From positions 784,944 to 848,943 of the forward strand of contig NZ_BMXJ01000001.1 in NCBI RefSeq assembly GCF_014651695.1: DNA of 64,000 bases. The letters run 5' to 3'. A program made the translations under genes and the position numbers. This document shows positions 15,896-24,634 of this stretch, piece by piece (the first letter of the stretch is position 1; each line of letters begins with the position of its first letter). Under the pieces are notes generated by a model, which ran no database searches, was not told the DNA's origin, and saw nothing but the letters and a program-made list of their open reading frames with translations. The DNA comes from Nocardiopsis terrae. GTDB lineage: Bacteria; Actinomycetota; Actinomycetes; Streptosporangiales; Streptosporangiaceae.

Positions 15896-16567
15896 ATGAC
15901 TGGCGGTGGGGCCGAGGGTGCTCGGAAGCAGATCAGGGTCTTCCTCGTCGACGACCACGAGGTCGTCCGGCGCGGTGTGGCCGCGCTGCTGGAGACCGAG
16001 GACGACATGACCGTGGTGGGTGAGGCCGGGACCGCCGAGCAGGCGCTGGCACGGATCCCCGTCGTCCTGCCCGACGTCGCCGTGCTCGACGTGCGGCTGC
16101 CCGGGGGCTCCGGCGTCCAGGTGTGCCGGGAGATCCGCTCCGACCACCCCGAGATCGCCTGTCTGATGCTCACGTCCTTCGCCGACGAGGACGCCCTCTA
16201 CGACGCCGTCATGGCCGGTGCCGCCGGCTACGTGCTCAAGCAGATCCACGGCGCCGACCTGGTCGGCGCGGTGCGCACGGTCGCCGCGGGCGGCTCCCTG
16301 CTGGACTCGGGCAGCACCGGGGCGATGCTGGAGCGGCTGCGCGGCGCCCAGGCCGAACCGGACCCGCTGGCGGAGCTGACCCCGCAGGAGCGGCAGATCC
16401 TCGACCTGATCGGCGAGGGCATGACCAACCGGCAGATCGGCGAGCGGCTGTACCTGGCCGAGAAGACCGTCAAGAACTACGTGTCCGCGCTGCTGGCCAA
16501 GCTGGACCTGAAGCGCCGCACCCAGGCCGCGGTCCTGGTCGCCGAACTCCGCGGCCGCCGCTACTAG
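15896..16567 (+). CDS. devR: NarL/DevR-type response regulator
   Basis: This 223-residue two-component regulator has an N-terminal receiver. The acidic pair is Asp19-Asp20 (FLVDDHEVVRRG), the phosphoacceptor is Asp65 (DVAVLDVRLPGGSG), and YVLKQI holds the conserved Lys. The C-terminal LuxR/GerE helix-turn-helix is LTPQERQILDLIGEGMTNRQ followed by EKTVKNYVSALLAKLDLKRR. Both halves read much like mycobacterial DevR/DosR, the hypoxia and nitric-oxide dormancy regulator. Its partner histidine kinase is not in the window. GGAGAGAG precedes the ATG. DosR-like boxes upstream support the assignment, although many paralogous NarL regulators exist in actinomycetes. Confidence 0.8.
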   Translation: MTGGGAEGARKQIRVFLVDDHEVVRRGVAALLETEDDMTVVGEAGTAEQALARIPVVLPDVAVLDVRLPGGSGVQVCREIRSDHPEIACLMLTSFADEDALYDAVMAGAAGYVLKQIHGADLVGAVRTVAAGGSLLDSGSTGAMLERLRGAQAEPDPLAELTPQERQILDLIGEGMTNRQIGERLYLAEKTVKNYVSALLAKLDLKRRTQAAVLVAELRGRRY

Positions 16568-16601
16568 GGCGGCCCCCTACCAGGGCGCCCCTTCCCGGGC
16601 C

Positions 16602-16682
16602 TCCGCGCCGCGCTGGGCCCGCAAGGCGGGTTCGGAGCGCATCGTGACGGTACGGGGCACGGGGTACCGGCTCGACGGCTGA
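16602..16682 (+). pseudogene. C-terminal remnant of an OmpR/PhoB-type response regulator
   Basis: The frame ending at the TGA of 16680-16682 reads WARKAGSERIVTVRGTGYRL followed by DG. That is the end of an OmpR-family winged helix (I-x-TVRG-x-GYRL). Upstream in the same frame there is no recognisable receiver or recognition helix and no start with a ribosome-binding site; the preceding gene ends at 16567. It is best read as the decayed tail of a lost regulator gene. Confidence 0.6.
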
Positions 16683-16792
16683 ACGGTCGACGGATCCCTC
16701 CCGCCGACCCGTGGCCGCCCGGGCCGCGCGCGTACCGACACCGGCGCTCCGGGGTCCGCCCGGAGGAGGGGCCGCTGCCCTAAGCTCCGGTC

Positions 16793-17179
16793 ATGGTCAT
16801 CATCGGTTTGGCGTTCGCGCTCGTGGGCGCGCTCGTCCACGTGTACATCTTCGTCCTGGAGTCGCTCCTGTGGACGTCCCCGCGCGGTCGGGCGGTGTTC
16901 GGCACGACGGAGGAGGGTGCCCGGGCGACCCGGGAACTCGCGTTCAACCAGGGGTTCTACAACCTCTTCCTGGCGGTGGCCGTGGTCGTGGGCACCGTGC
17001 TCACGGGCGCGGGGGCCACGGGCGCCGGGGCCGCCCTGGTGTACGCCGGCGCGGGTTCGATGGTGCTGGCCGGAACGGTGCTCGCCGTCTCCTCGCCGGA
17101 CAAGCTCCGTCCCGCGCTGATCCAGCTCGTCCCGCCCCTGGCGGGCGTGGTCCTGCTGACCCTCGGGCTCCTGGGGTAG
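16793..17179 (+). CDS. DUF1304 family membrane protein
   Basis: This 128-residue integral membrane protein has four predicted helices. The family signature is seen in GALVHVYIFVLESLLWTSPR and ELAFNQGFYNLFLA; DUF1304 proteins share the H-x3-F-x2-E and NQG-x-YN elements. The function of the family is unknown. It stands alone between the response-regulator remnant and a parS site. The ATG is taken because it begins the first membrane helix. Confidence 0.8.
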   Translation: MVIIGLAFALVGALVHVYIFVLESLLWTSPRGRAVFGTTEEGARATRELAFNQGFYNLFLAVAVVVGTVLTGAGATGAGAALVYAGAGSMVLAGTVLAVSSPDKLRPALIQLVPPLAGVVLLTLGLLG

Positions 17180-17281
17180 GGGCCGCCGAGGCGTGAGCGG
17201 GGCGGTCCCGGGCCCGGCGCTCACTGCCCGCGGCCCCTCCCCCGGGAGGGGTTCACGAACACGCAGGTGAGAGCGGTGAAC

Positions 17282-17295
17282 GTTTCACGTGAAAC
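17282..17295. promoter_or_regulatory. parS site (ParB binding)
   Basis: GTTTCACGTGAAAC is exactly the 14-bp actinobacterial parS core; the flanks give C before and A after. parS sites cluster around oriC and load ParB for chromosome segregation. It lies between convergent genes, as intergenic parS sites often do. Confidence 0.88.
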
Positions 17296-17331
17296 ATCCG
17301 GCCCCGCCCGCACGGGCGCCGGAGGACGGGC

Positions 17332-17365
17332 GGCCGCCGCCTCGTAACCGGTCGAGGCGGCGGCC
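17332..17365. terminator. Bidirectional hairpin terminator
   Basis: Thirteen-base perfect arms GGCCGCCGCCTCG (17332-17344) and CGAGGCGGCGGCC (17353-17365) flank an eight-base loop, between convergent genes. Confidence 0.65.
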
Positions 17366-17502
17366 TGAGCCGTGAGCCCTCTCCCGCTACAAGAGTGGGG
17401 CCACGGCTCCTCAGATGCTGCCAGGCGCGGTGCCGGAAGTCACGCCGTTGTTCTGGCCCCGCCCGGCAGACGGGGAAGCGGGACACCGGCACCAGAGCCC
17501 GG

Positions 17503-19584
17503 TCAGTCTCCGGGGCGCAGGTCCAGCCCGCGGAGGAGCTGGGCGTTGAGCGCGACGATGATGGTCGACAGGCTCATCAGCACCGCACCCACGGCGGGGG
17601 CGAGCACGAACCCGACGGGCGCCAGGACACCGGCGGCCAGCGGTACGGCCACGATGTTGTAGCCCGCCGCCCACACGAGGTTCTGGATCATCTTCCGGTA
17701 GCCCGCCCGGGACAGCCGGCGCACCGACACCACCCCGCGCGGGTCGTCCGAGGCCAGCACCACCCCGGCGGACTCGATGGCGACGTCGGTCCCGGCCCCG
17801 ATCGCGATGCCCACGTCGGCGCGGGCCAGCGCCGGGGCGTCGTTGACCCCGTCACCGACCATGGCGACCCGGCGCCCGCGCTCCTGGAGGTCGCGGACGA
17901 CGGCGTCCTTCTGGTCCGGGAGGACCTGGGCGAACACCTCGTCCAGCCCCAGTTTCGCGGCGACGGCGTCGGCGACGTTGCGGGCGTCACCGGTCACCAT
18001 GGCCACACGCACCCCCTGTTCCTGGAGGCGCAGGACGGCGGCGGCCGATTCGGGTCGGACCTCGTCGGCCAGGGCCAGGGCACCGGCCACGGCCCCGTCC
18101 ACGACGACGTGCAGGACGGTCGAACCCTGTTCCCGCCAGGGGCGGGTGCGTTCGGCGAGGGTGTCGGGCTCGGCGAGGTCCAGGTGCTCCAGGAGCGCGG
18201 GGCCGCCGACGTACACCTCGGTCCCCTCGACGGCGGCCTGGACGCCCCGTCCGGTGAGGGAGCGGAAGTCCGAGGCCTCGGGCACCGGCCCGGCCTCCCC
18301 TGCGGCGCGGACGACGGCCCTGGCGAGCGGGTGCTCGGAGTCGGCCTCCACCGCCCCGGCCAGGGCCAGCACGCGCTCGGCGGACTCCTCCCCGGTGGCC
18401 GCGGTGTCGCTGACCGCGGGCGCGCCCTTGGTCAGGGTGCCGGTCTTGTCGAAGAGCACCGTGTCCACCAGGCGGGTGCGCTCCAGCGCCAACCGGTCCT
18501 TGACCAGGATGCCGTTGCGGGCGGACAGGGCCGTGGAGATCGCGATGACCAGCGGGATGGCCAGCCCCAGGGCGTGCGGGCAGGCGATGACCAGAACGGT
18601 GACGGTCCGTTCGACCGCCTGGCCGCCGTCGCCGAGCAGCAGGCCCCAGACCACGGCGGTGATGACCGCGGCGGTGAGGGCGAACCAGAACAGCAGGGCG
18701 GCGGCCCGGTCCGCCAGGGCCTGTGAGCGCGACTTCGACTCCTGGGCCTCGGTGACCAGGCGTTGGATCCCGGCGAGCGCGGTGTCCTCGCCTACCGCGT
18801 CCACCCTGACCCGGACGGAGGAGTCGGTGGCTACGGTTCCGGCGACCACGCGGTCGCCCTCGGAGCGGGTGACGGTGCGGGACTCCCCGGTGATCATCGA
18901 CTCGTCCACGGCGGCGCGGCCCCGGACGACGGTGCCGTCGGCGGGGACCCGGCCGCCGGAGCGGACCAGGACGGTGTCCTCGGCGCGCAGGTCCGCGATG
19001 GCGACCTCCTCGACCTCCCCGTCCGAGCCGACCCGTTCCGCCTGGTCGGGCAGGAGTGCGGCGAGGGCCTCCAGCGCCCCGGAGGCCTGGCCGAGGGCGC
19101 GCATCTCCAGCCAGTGCCCGAGGAGCATCACCACGACCAGCAGGACGAGCTCCCACCAGAAGTCGAGCCCCGATCCCACCACGCCGAGGGTGGCGAGCAT
19201 GCTCGAACCGAAGGCCACGGTGATCGCCATCGCGACCAGGGTCATCATCCCGGGGCTGCGTTCGCGCAGCTCCCCCGGGACCCCGGCGAGGAAGGGCCAT
19301 CCGCCGTAGAGGTAGACGACCGTGCCCAGGAGGGGAGGCACCCAGGTGAGGGCGTCGGGGACGTGGTAGCCGAGCCATCCGGAGATCATGTGGCTGGTGA
19401 ACACCACGGGGACGCTCAGGAGCAGGCTCCACCAGAACCTGGTGCGGAACATCGCCGCGTGGTCGCCGTGCCCGCCGTGGCCTCCGCCGTGTTCACCGCG
19501 GGTCCCGGGGTCCCCGTGGTCCTGCCGGCTTCCGTGGTCCTCCCGGTGTTCGGTGTGTTCGGAGCCGCGCCGTCCTGTACTCAT
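17503..19584 (-). CDS. copB: Copper-translocating P1B-type ATPase (CopB-like, CPH)
   Basis: The 693-residue pump exports copper, or another soft metal, using ATP. The N-terminus is His-rich (HGGGHGGHGDHAAMF), as in CopB-type pumps, instead of a CxxC domain. The membrane metal site is ACPHALG (CPH rather than CPC), typical of P1B-3. The actuator loop has MITGESRTV, the phosphorylated Asp is in LFDKTGTLTKG, and the ATP-binding part has SEHPLARAV. The hinge is MVGDGVNDAPAL. The C-terminal helix carries MSLSTIIVALNAQLLR. Two CsoR-like operators lie upstream. No copper chaperone or csoR gene is next to it. Confidence 0.9.
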   Translation of the reverse strand: MSTGRRGSEHTEHREDHGSRQDHGDPGTRGEHGGGHGGHGDHAAMFRTRFWWSLLLSVPVVFTSHMISGWLGYHVPDALTWVPPLLGTVVYLYGGWPFLAGVPGELRERSPGMMTLVAMAITVAFGSSMLATLGVVGSGLDFWWELVLLVVVMLLGHWLEMRALGQASGALEALAALLPDQAERVGSDGEVEEVAIADLRAEDTVLVRSGGRVPADGTVVRGRAAVDESMITGESRTVTRSEGDRVVAGTVATDSSVRVRVDAVGEDTALAGIQRLVTEAQESKSRSQALADRAAALLFWFALTAAVITAVVWGLLLGDGGQAVERTVTVLVIACPHALGLAIPLVIAISTALSARNGILVKDRLALERTRLVDTVLFDKTGTLTKGAPAVSDTAATGEESAERVLALAGAVEADSEHPLARAVVRAAGEAGPVPEASDFRSLTGRGVQAAVEGTEVYVGGPALLEHLDLAEPDTLAERTRPWREQGSTVLHVVVDGAVAGALALADEVRPESAAAVLRLQEQGVRVAMVTGDARNVADAVAAKLGLDEVFAQVLPDQKDAVVRDLQERGRRVAMVGDGVNDAPALARADVGIAIGAGTDVAIESAGVVLASDDPRGVVSVRRLSRAGYRKMIQNLVWAAGYNIVAVPLAAGVLAPVGFVLAPAVGAVLMSLSTIIVALNAQLLRGLDLRPGD

Positions 19585-19606
19585 CTGATTCCCTCCCTGT
19601 CCGAAA

Positions 19607-19623
19607 ATACCTCTGAGGGGTAT
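19607..19623. promoter_or_regulatory. CsoR-like operator 1
   Basis: ATACCTCTGAGGGGTAT is an interrupted palindrome of the CsoR/RcnR operator type (ATACC-N-GGGTAT). It begins 22 bases before the copper ATPase start. Confidence 0.6.
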
Positions 19624-19668
19624 CTGAGCCGGGGACGCCCGCCCGGTCCGCGCGCCCTTGTGACAGAC

Positions 19669-19685
19669 ATACCCCCTATGGGTAT
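19669..19685. promoter_or_regulatory. CsoR-like operator 2
   Basis: ATACCCCCTATGGGTAT is a second copy with better G and C tracts, 46 bases beyond the first. Two boxes at one promoter suggest tight metal-responsive repression; the regulator must be encoded elsewhere. Confidence 0.65.
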
Positions 19686-19740
19686 TTCAGGCAAGGCCCG
19701 CGAGCCCACGGTCCCGGACACGGAAGGGCCCGGACACACG

Positions 19741-19771
19741 GGAACGCCCGCCGGACGACGACGGGCGTTCC
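19741..19771 (-). terminator. Terminator of the PAP2 gene
   Basis: Ten-base perfect arms GGAACGCCCG (19741-19750) and CGGGCGTTCC (19762-19771) lie 23 bases past the PAP2 stop. Confidence 0.65.
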
Positions 19772-19793
19772 TGTGCGTGTTCCCGGCCGGGAG

Positions 19794-20651
19794 CTAGACC
19801 CCGGCCCCCCTGCCGTACCAGGGCCACCACTGGACGGTGTGCCCGTGCGGGATCATCCGGTCCAGGCGGATCGTGAGCCTCAGCGCGAACCCGCCCGCGA
19901 TCATCCCGGCCACCAGGTCCGTGAACCAGTGGAAGTGCAGGTAGATCGAGACGGTCGACTGGAGGATCGCGATGCCCACGATGCAGTAGGCCAACCGCTT
20001 GATGATGTGCGGCCGGGCCGCGCCGAACCTGATGATGAGGAACAGCACCAGCCCGTAGATGAGGATCGCGTTGGCCCCGTGCCCGGAGGGGAAGGCGACG
20101 TTGCCCGCCCCGGCGAAGAAGTCGGGGTCGTAGTTCTTGGCATGGCCCCGGCTGAACAGCAGCTTCATCACGGAGACCATCGACATCATGCCGAAGACGC
20201 CGCCCGCCCCCAGGATGATCGGTCGCCAACTCCGGTGCCAGTAGGCCAGCTGGAGCGTGGTCACGCCCAGGACCGGCAGGGCGACGTAACGGGAGGCGAC
20301 GTTGTCGGGCCAGAAGATCAGCGGCTCGCGCAGGGCGTCCCAGTAGGGCCGGTGGAACTCGTTCAGAAAGTTGTCCACCGGATGGAGCGGACCCGCGGCC
20401 AGCATCGTCATGACGATCAGCGCGACGAAGAGCATGATCGCGATCCGGTCCGAGGCGAGCCCCCACGCGATCTCGCTCACACTCGGCCACTTGACGGCGC
20501 GCACGACGGGTGGCCCCGGCGCGTACTCCTTGGCTCGCACCACGGGAATGGGACCGCTGTAGGGGCCGGGCTCGGGCTTGCGCTGCTCCGGCTCGTGCGG
20601 CGTTTTCGACTGTCTGGACCGCGCGTGCCGGGTCCGCGAAGGTTGCGTCAT
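19794..20651 (-). CDS. PAP2-family membrane phosphatase
   Basis: The 285-residue protein has a basic, Pro-rich cytosolic N-terminus of about 65 residues and then five or six helices. The acid-phosphatase motifs are KLLFSRGHAKN (weak motif 1), AFPSGHGAN (motif 2, His acid) and HFHWFTDLVAG (motif 3, His nucleophile and Asp). Members dephosphorylate lipid phosphates such as phosphatidate or undecaprenyl diphosphate. Motif 1 lacks the usual RP ending, so the substrate is uncertain. It is transcribed alone, divergent from the GntR gene and with a terminator behind it. Confidence 0.82.
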   Translation of the reverse strand: MTQPSRTRHARSRQSKTPHEPEQRKPEPGPYSGPIPVVRAKEYAPGPPVVRAVKWPSVSEIAWGLASDRIAIMLFVALIVMTMLAAGPLHPVDNFLNEFHRPYWDALREPLIFWPDNVASRYVALPVLGVTTLQLAYWHRSWRPIILGAGGVFGMMSMVSVMKLLFSRGHAKNYDPDFFAGAGNVAFPSGHGANAILIYGLVLFLIIRFGAARPHIIKRLAYCIVGIAILQSTVSIYLHFHWFTDLVAGMIAGGFALRLTIRLDRMIPHGHTVQWWPWYGRGAGV

Positions 20652-21287
20652 GTGCTCAGTGCTGTCTCACATGTTGTGGGCTTGCCTGTGGCACTGCTGA
20701 GGCGTGGGGGACGGGCTAGCCGAGGTTGTTGGGACTGGTCCTGACGTTCCCGGGGCCGACACGGGGTGTTGGTAACGTACCGGGGGGCTTGCCCCCTACA
20801 CCCTCGTTCGACGGTCGAACCTTCGGACTGGTTCACGGCGTTCGTGACCGGCCCTGCGCAGGCTCGACTTCCAGGGAACGGAACTGGTCGACAGTGGCGC
20901 CCTCGTTGGCGCCCGTCACCGCTTCGGTTCGGTCGGTCAGCGCGGGTCAGTGCGCTCTCGTGAGCCCGTCGCCGTGACGCGGGTGACGTCCCGCACGGCT
21001 TCGGGGTGGATGTTGCCAACATGCGAGCCTACCCGGACACTTCCCCTCATTGGTGGTTCCGCGGGCCAAGTGTGACCCTTCCACCTCGGACTTTGCCCTG
21101 AGACCACCCCCGGTACCGCCGCACTTCACTCGGGAGCGACCGGTTCGTGAGGCTTCCGTTAGCTGTTCGAGGCCGACCGTCCGGTCGACCCGCGCAGGTG
21201 TGGCACTCTTCAAGGAGCCTGTCAGACGCTGGAGTGTGCGGGCCCGTGTACTGGTCGTACGCGGGCCGGAAAACGGAAGGGCCCTGG
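20652..21287. other. 636-bp intergenic region, no gene supported
   Basis: It lies between divergent genes. A G-run/C-run hairpin sits near 20784-20800. I see no convincing coding frame, RNA gene or operator here. Confidence 0.5.
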
Positions 21288-21965
21288 ATGGTCGACCTCC
21301 CACAGTTGCCGGACGACCCCTCGAAACTGGCTCGTGAGCCGTTGCGGGAGCAGATCCGGCAGGTACTGGTCGAGGGTCTGCTGTCCGGACGGTGGCAGCC
21401 CGGCGAACGCATCGTGGAACGCAGGGTCGCGACGGAGCTCAGGGTCAGCCAGGCACCGGTTCGTGAGGCCCTCCGCGAGCTGGAGACTCTGCGGCTCATC
21501 GAAACCGTGCCGAACAAGGGGGCCAGGGTCAGGGCCTTCGGTGTCCAGGACATGGCAGAGATCTACCCGGTCCGCGCCGGTCTAGAGCTGGTGGCGGCAC
21601 AGTTGGCCGCCCCGCGTCTGGCCGGGGACCCCTCCTCCCTCGAACGCGAGGTGGAGGCACTGCAGCGGGCCACCGCCCGGGGGGACGTCACCGAACAGAT
21701 CCGGCACAGCGTGGAGTTCCACCGCGAGGTCGTGCGGGCCGCCGACAACAGCGTGCTCCTGCACACCTGGGAGTCCCTGGGCGTGGAGGTGTGGACGGCC
21801 CTGTCGGTGCGCTGGCTCAACATGGAACTGCACGCCAAGGCGGCCGACCACGCGCAGATCACGCAGGCTTTCCGGGAGGGGGATCCGGCCGTGGGCCAGA
21901 TGCTCAGCGACCACGTCCTGAACTACGTCGAGGCGGCGCTCAAGACCCACGAGGGCAGTCACTGA
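21288..21965 (+). CDS. GntR-family regulator with FCD domain
   Basis: The 225-residue protein has the GntR winged helix (RVATELRVSQAPVREALRELETLRL) and an FCD ligand domain (SVEFHREVVRAADN and DHVLNYVEAALK supply His ligands). The ATG is used because upstream codons of the frame are not conserved in kind. It lies 526 bases before pdhABC on the same strand. The gap holds a perfect 17-bp palindrome (22098-22114) suited to such a dimer. By analogy with PdhR, it may tune pyruvate dehydrogenase, but this is inference. Confidence 0.82.
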   Translation: MVDLPQLPDDPSKLAREPLREQIRQVLVEGLLSGRWQPGERIVERRVATELRVSQAPVREALRELETLRLIETVPNKGARVRAFGVQDMAEIYPVRAGLELVAAQLAAPRLAGDPSSLEREVEALQRATARGDVTEQIRHSVEFHREVVRAADNSVLLHTWESLGVEVWTALSVRWLNMELHAKAADHAQITQAFREGDPAVGQMLSDHVLNYVEAALKTHEGSH

Positions 21966-22491
21966 CGCCCGCCCGGCCACCCTGGCCCGTCGGCCCGGCC
22001 GACCGCTGGCCGGGCCCCTCCTACGCCCCGCACGCTGGCATTCCGCCATCACCTGGTGCTTTGCACCAAACTTCGGGTATCTGCCGTAATGTTGTATTGA
22101 TCGATCATCGATCAGACCGTAGAGTGTGCGCGACGCACGTCACAGCTCCGCACGCGCGTATCCCTGGTGGTACGGGGTCGTTCATCCGGCCGGTGAACGA
22201 ACTCGGACGGCCTCCCGGCGAATGCTTACGGCACTCCAGACCGGGAAGCAATGCCGTCAAGGGTTACCTGCGCGACAACTGCACACGCGACCCGCATCGC
22301 TTCGCGTCCGAAACCGGGCCCAGCCACGGCCCGGCCCCGGACGCGCCCCGCAACAGCCACAGTGCCGCCGCCGATGAGCCCGGCGGCGGCACACGCCAGG
22401 ACCACGCCCGACAGCGGGTCCCTGGCGGGTCACACCACCCGGCCCACAGGCCGGGGCGGCGAGGCCTCACGCGCACGTAGAAAGGCACACC
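21966..22491 (+). other. 526-bp leader region of pdhABC
   Basis: Apart from the palindrome at 22098-22114, no gene or known RNA is recognised. The bases around 22050-22130 are relatively AT-rich, as expected for a promoter. The remaining 370 bases to pdhA would be a long 5' leader. Confidence 0.5.
22098..22114. promoter_or_regulatory. 17-bp palindromic operator upstream of pdhA
   Basis: TGATCGAT-C-ATCGATCA is a perfect palindrome around one central C. It is suitable for a GntR dimer; the nearest candidate is the regulator at 21288-21965. Confidence 0.6.
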
Positions 22492-23592
22492 ATGGCTGAC
22501 ACGGCCAAGCCGAAGGGCGGCACCGCCCGGGGCTCCGCGTCCCGGCGCCGGGGCCGCAAGGACACCGGCCTCGGCAACGAGAAACCGGAGACCCTCCTCG
22601 ACTACTACCGCCAGATGCTCTTCGTCCGACGCTTCGAGGAGCGCACCGGGCAGGCCTACACCCAGGCCCGCATCGGCGGTTACTGTCACCTCAACCTCGG
22701 CGAGGAAGCCACCGTCGTCGGCCTGATGACCGCACTCCAGGAGCGCGACTACCTGTTCACGAACTACCGTGACCACGGGTACGCGATCGGCAAGGGCATG
22801 GACCCCAAGCGGGTCATGGCCGAGCTCTACGGACGCGCCGACGGCGTCTCCAAGGGCTGGGGCGGCTCCATGCACATGTACGACACCGAGACCCGCATGC
22901 TCGGCGGCTACGGCATCGTCGGCGGCCAGCTCCCCCTGGCCACCGGTGCGGCGCTCGCCGTCACCTACCGCGGCGGCGACGAGGTCGTCATGTGCCAGAT
23001 GGGCGACGGCACCACCAACATCGGCGCCTGGCACGAGTCCCTCAACATCGCCAAGCTGTGGAACCTGCCGATCGTCTTCGTGGTGATCAACAACTTCACC
23101 GGCATGGGCACCACCGTGGACATGTCCTCCGCCGAGCCCGAGCTGCACAAGCGCGGATCCGCCTTCCGCATCGAGGGCGAGCGCGTCGACGGCCGTGACG
23201 TCCTGGCCGTCCGCGACACCGCGACCCGGCTGGTCGAGCGCGCACGCGAGGAGCAGACGCCCTTCCTGCTGGAGGCGTGGAGCTACCGGCAGAAGGGCCA
23301 CTCCGTGGTGGACCCGGCCAAGTACCGCACCGACGAGCAGCGCGACGAGGCCCGTTCCGAGGAGAACGACCCGGTCGCGATCTTCGACGAGCGGCTGACC
23401 AAGGCCGGGATCCTCACCGACGACCTGCGCGAGGAGATCGCCGCCTCGGTCAAGGCCGAGGTCACCGAGGCCGCCGACTTCGCGGAGAACAGCCCGAAGC
23501 CGGACGTGTCCACGCTCTTCGACTACACCTACGCCACTCCGGTGCCGAACGAGTCGCGGCGCATGCCCGCCGACCCGGTGTTCGCGGAATAG
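22492..23592 (+). CDS. pdhA: Pyruvate dehydrogenase E1 component, alpha subunit
   Basis: It is the thiamine-diphosphate-dependent decarboxylase subunit of a two-component E1 (366 residues). The cofactor motif is GDGTTNIGAWHESLNIAKLW with the NN end (VVINNFTGMG). LYGRADGVSKGWGGSMHMYD lines the active site. The Lys/Arg-rich first 30 residues are variable. It heads an operon with E1 beta (16 bases on) and E2 (12 bases after that). The complex makes acetyl-CoA from pyruvate; acetoin dehydrogenase has the same subunit pattern and cannot be excluded by sequence alone. No E3 gene is in the window. Confidence 0.88.
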   Translation: MADTAKPKGGTARGSASRRRGRKDTGLGNEKPETLLDYYRQMLFVRRFEERTGQAYTQARIGGYCHLNLGEEATVVGLMTALQERDYLFTNYRDHGYAIGKGMDPKRVMAELYGRADGVSKGWGGSMHMYDTETRMLGGYGIVGGQLPLATGAALAVTYRGGDEVVMCQMGDGTTNIGAWHESLNIAKLWNLPIVFVVINNFTGMGTTVDMSSAEPELHKRGSAFRIEGERVDGRDVLAVRDTATRLVERAREEQTPFLLEAWSYRQKGHSVVDPAKYRTDEQRDEARSEENDPVAIFDERLTKAGILTDDLREEIAASVKAEVTEAADFAENSPKPDVSTLFDYTYATPVPNESRRMPADPVFAE

Positions 23593-23608
23593 GGAAGGAA
23601 CCACTCAC

Positions 23609-24622
23609 ATGTCCGTGATCACCTACCGCCAGGCCCTGCGGGACACCCTGCGGGCCGAGATGGTGCGCGACGAGAACGTCCTCGTGATCGGCGAGGAGAT
23701 CGGCGTCTTCGAGGGCTCCTACAAGATCACCGAGGGGCTCCTCAAGGAGTTCGGCCCCCGGCGGGTCAAGGACACCCCGATCGCCGAGGAGGGCTTCGTC
23801 GGTGCCGCCGTCGGCGCCGCCATGCTGGGCCTGCGCCCGGTCGTGGAACTGATGACGATCAACTTCTCCCTGATCGCCATCGACCAGATCATCAACCACG
23901 CCGCCAAGATCTACGGGATGTTCGGGGGCCAGACCAGCGTCCCCATGGTCATCCGCACCCCCGGAGGCGGCGGCCAACAGCTCGGCGCGACGCACTCGCA
24001 GAACATCGAGCTGTTCTACTCCTTCATCCCCGGCCTCAAGGTGATGGCTCCCAGCACCCCGGCCGAGGCCTCCTCGATGCTGCGGGCGGCCATCCGCGAC
24101 GACGACCCGGTCCTGTTCCTGGAGAACCTGGGCCTGTACAACTCCAAGGGCGAGGTCCCCGAGGACTACGCCGAGGCCTCCTGCGACGAGGTCGCGACCA
24201 TCGGTCGCGCCGGCGTGTCCCGCGAGGGCAGCGACATCACCCTGATCGGCTACTCCCGGATGGCCACGGTCGCGAACCAGGTCGCCGAGAAGCTGGCCGA
24301 GGAGGACATCAGCGTCGAGGTCGTGGACCTGCGCAGCCTGCGCCCCCTCGACCGGCAGACCTTCGTGGACTCGGTCAAGAAGACCGGTGCCGCGGTGATC
24401 TGCGAGGACGACTGGCTCACCTACGGGATCGGCGCGGAGATCGCCGCATCGATCCAGGAAGGGGCCTTCGACTACCTGGACGCCCCGGTACGCCGGGTGG
24501 CCATGGCCGAGGTGCCCATGCCCTACGCCAAGCCGTTGGAGACCGCCGCTCTGCCGTCGGTCGAGTCGATCAGCACCGTGATCAAGGAGACCCTGAGCGC
24601 CGTCGGCAAACGGGTCGGGTAG
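23609..24622 (+). CDS. pdhB: Pyruvate dehydrogenase E1 component, beta subunit
   Basis: The 337-residue subunit has the transketolase-like pyrimidine domain (VLVIGEEIGVFEGSYKITEG, where the Glu activates the cofactor). KDTPIAEEGFVGAAVGAAM and the C-terminal transketolase domain (LIGYSRMATVANQVAEKLAE, then VDLRSLRPLDRQT) follow. GGAAGG precedes the ATG. Together with the alpha subunit it forms an alpha2beta2 E1 that reductively acylates the lipoyl group of the E2 encoded next. Confidence 0.9.
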   Translation: MSVITYRQALRDTLRAEMVRDENVLVIGEEIGVFEGSYKITEGLLKEFGPRRVKDTPIAEEGFVGAAVGAAMLGLRPVVELMTINFSLIAIDQIINHAAKIYGMFGGQTSVPMVIRTPGGGGQQLGATHSQNIELFYSFIPGLKVMAPSTPAEASSMLRAAIRDDDPVLFLENLGLYNSKGEVPEDYAEASCDEVATIGRAGVSREGSDITLIGYSRMATVANQVAEKLAEEDISVEVVDLRSLRPLDRQTFVDSVKKTGAAVICEDDWLTYGIGAEIAASIQEGAFDYLDAPVRRVAMAEVPMPYAKPLETAALPSVESISTVIKETLSAVGKRVG

Positions 24623-24634
24623 AGGGAGTAGTCA

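Larger units (their letters stand above)
17180..17502. other. Intergenic region with parS and a terminator
   Basis: This gap lies between the convergent DUF1304 and copper ATPase genes. It holds a parS core (17282-17295) and a strong hairpin (17332-17365). Nothing else coding is supported. Confidence 0.6.
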
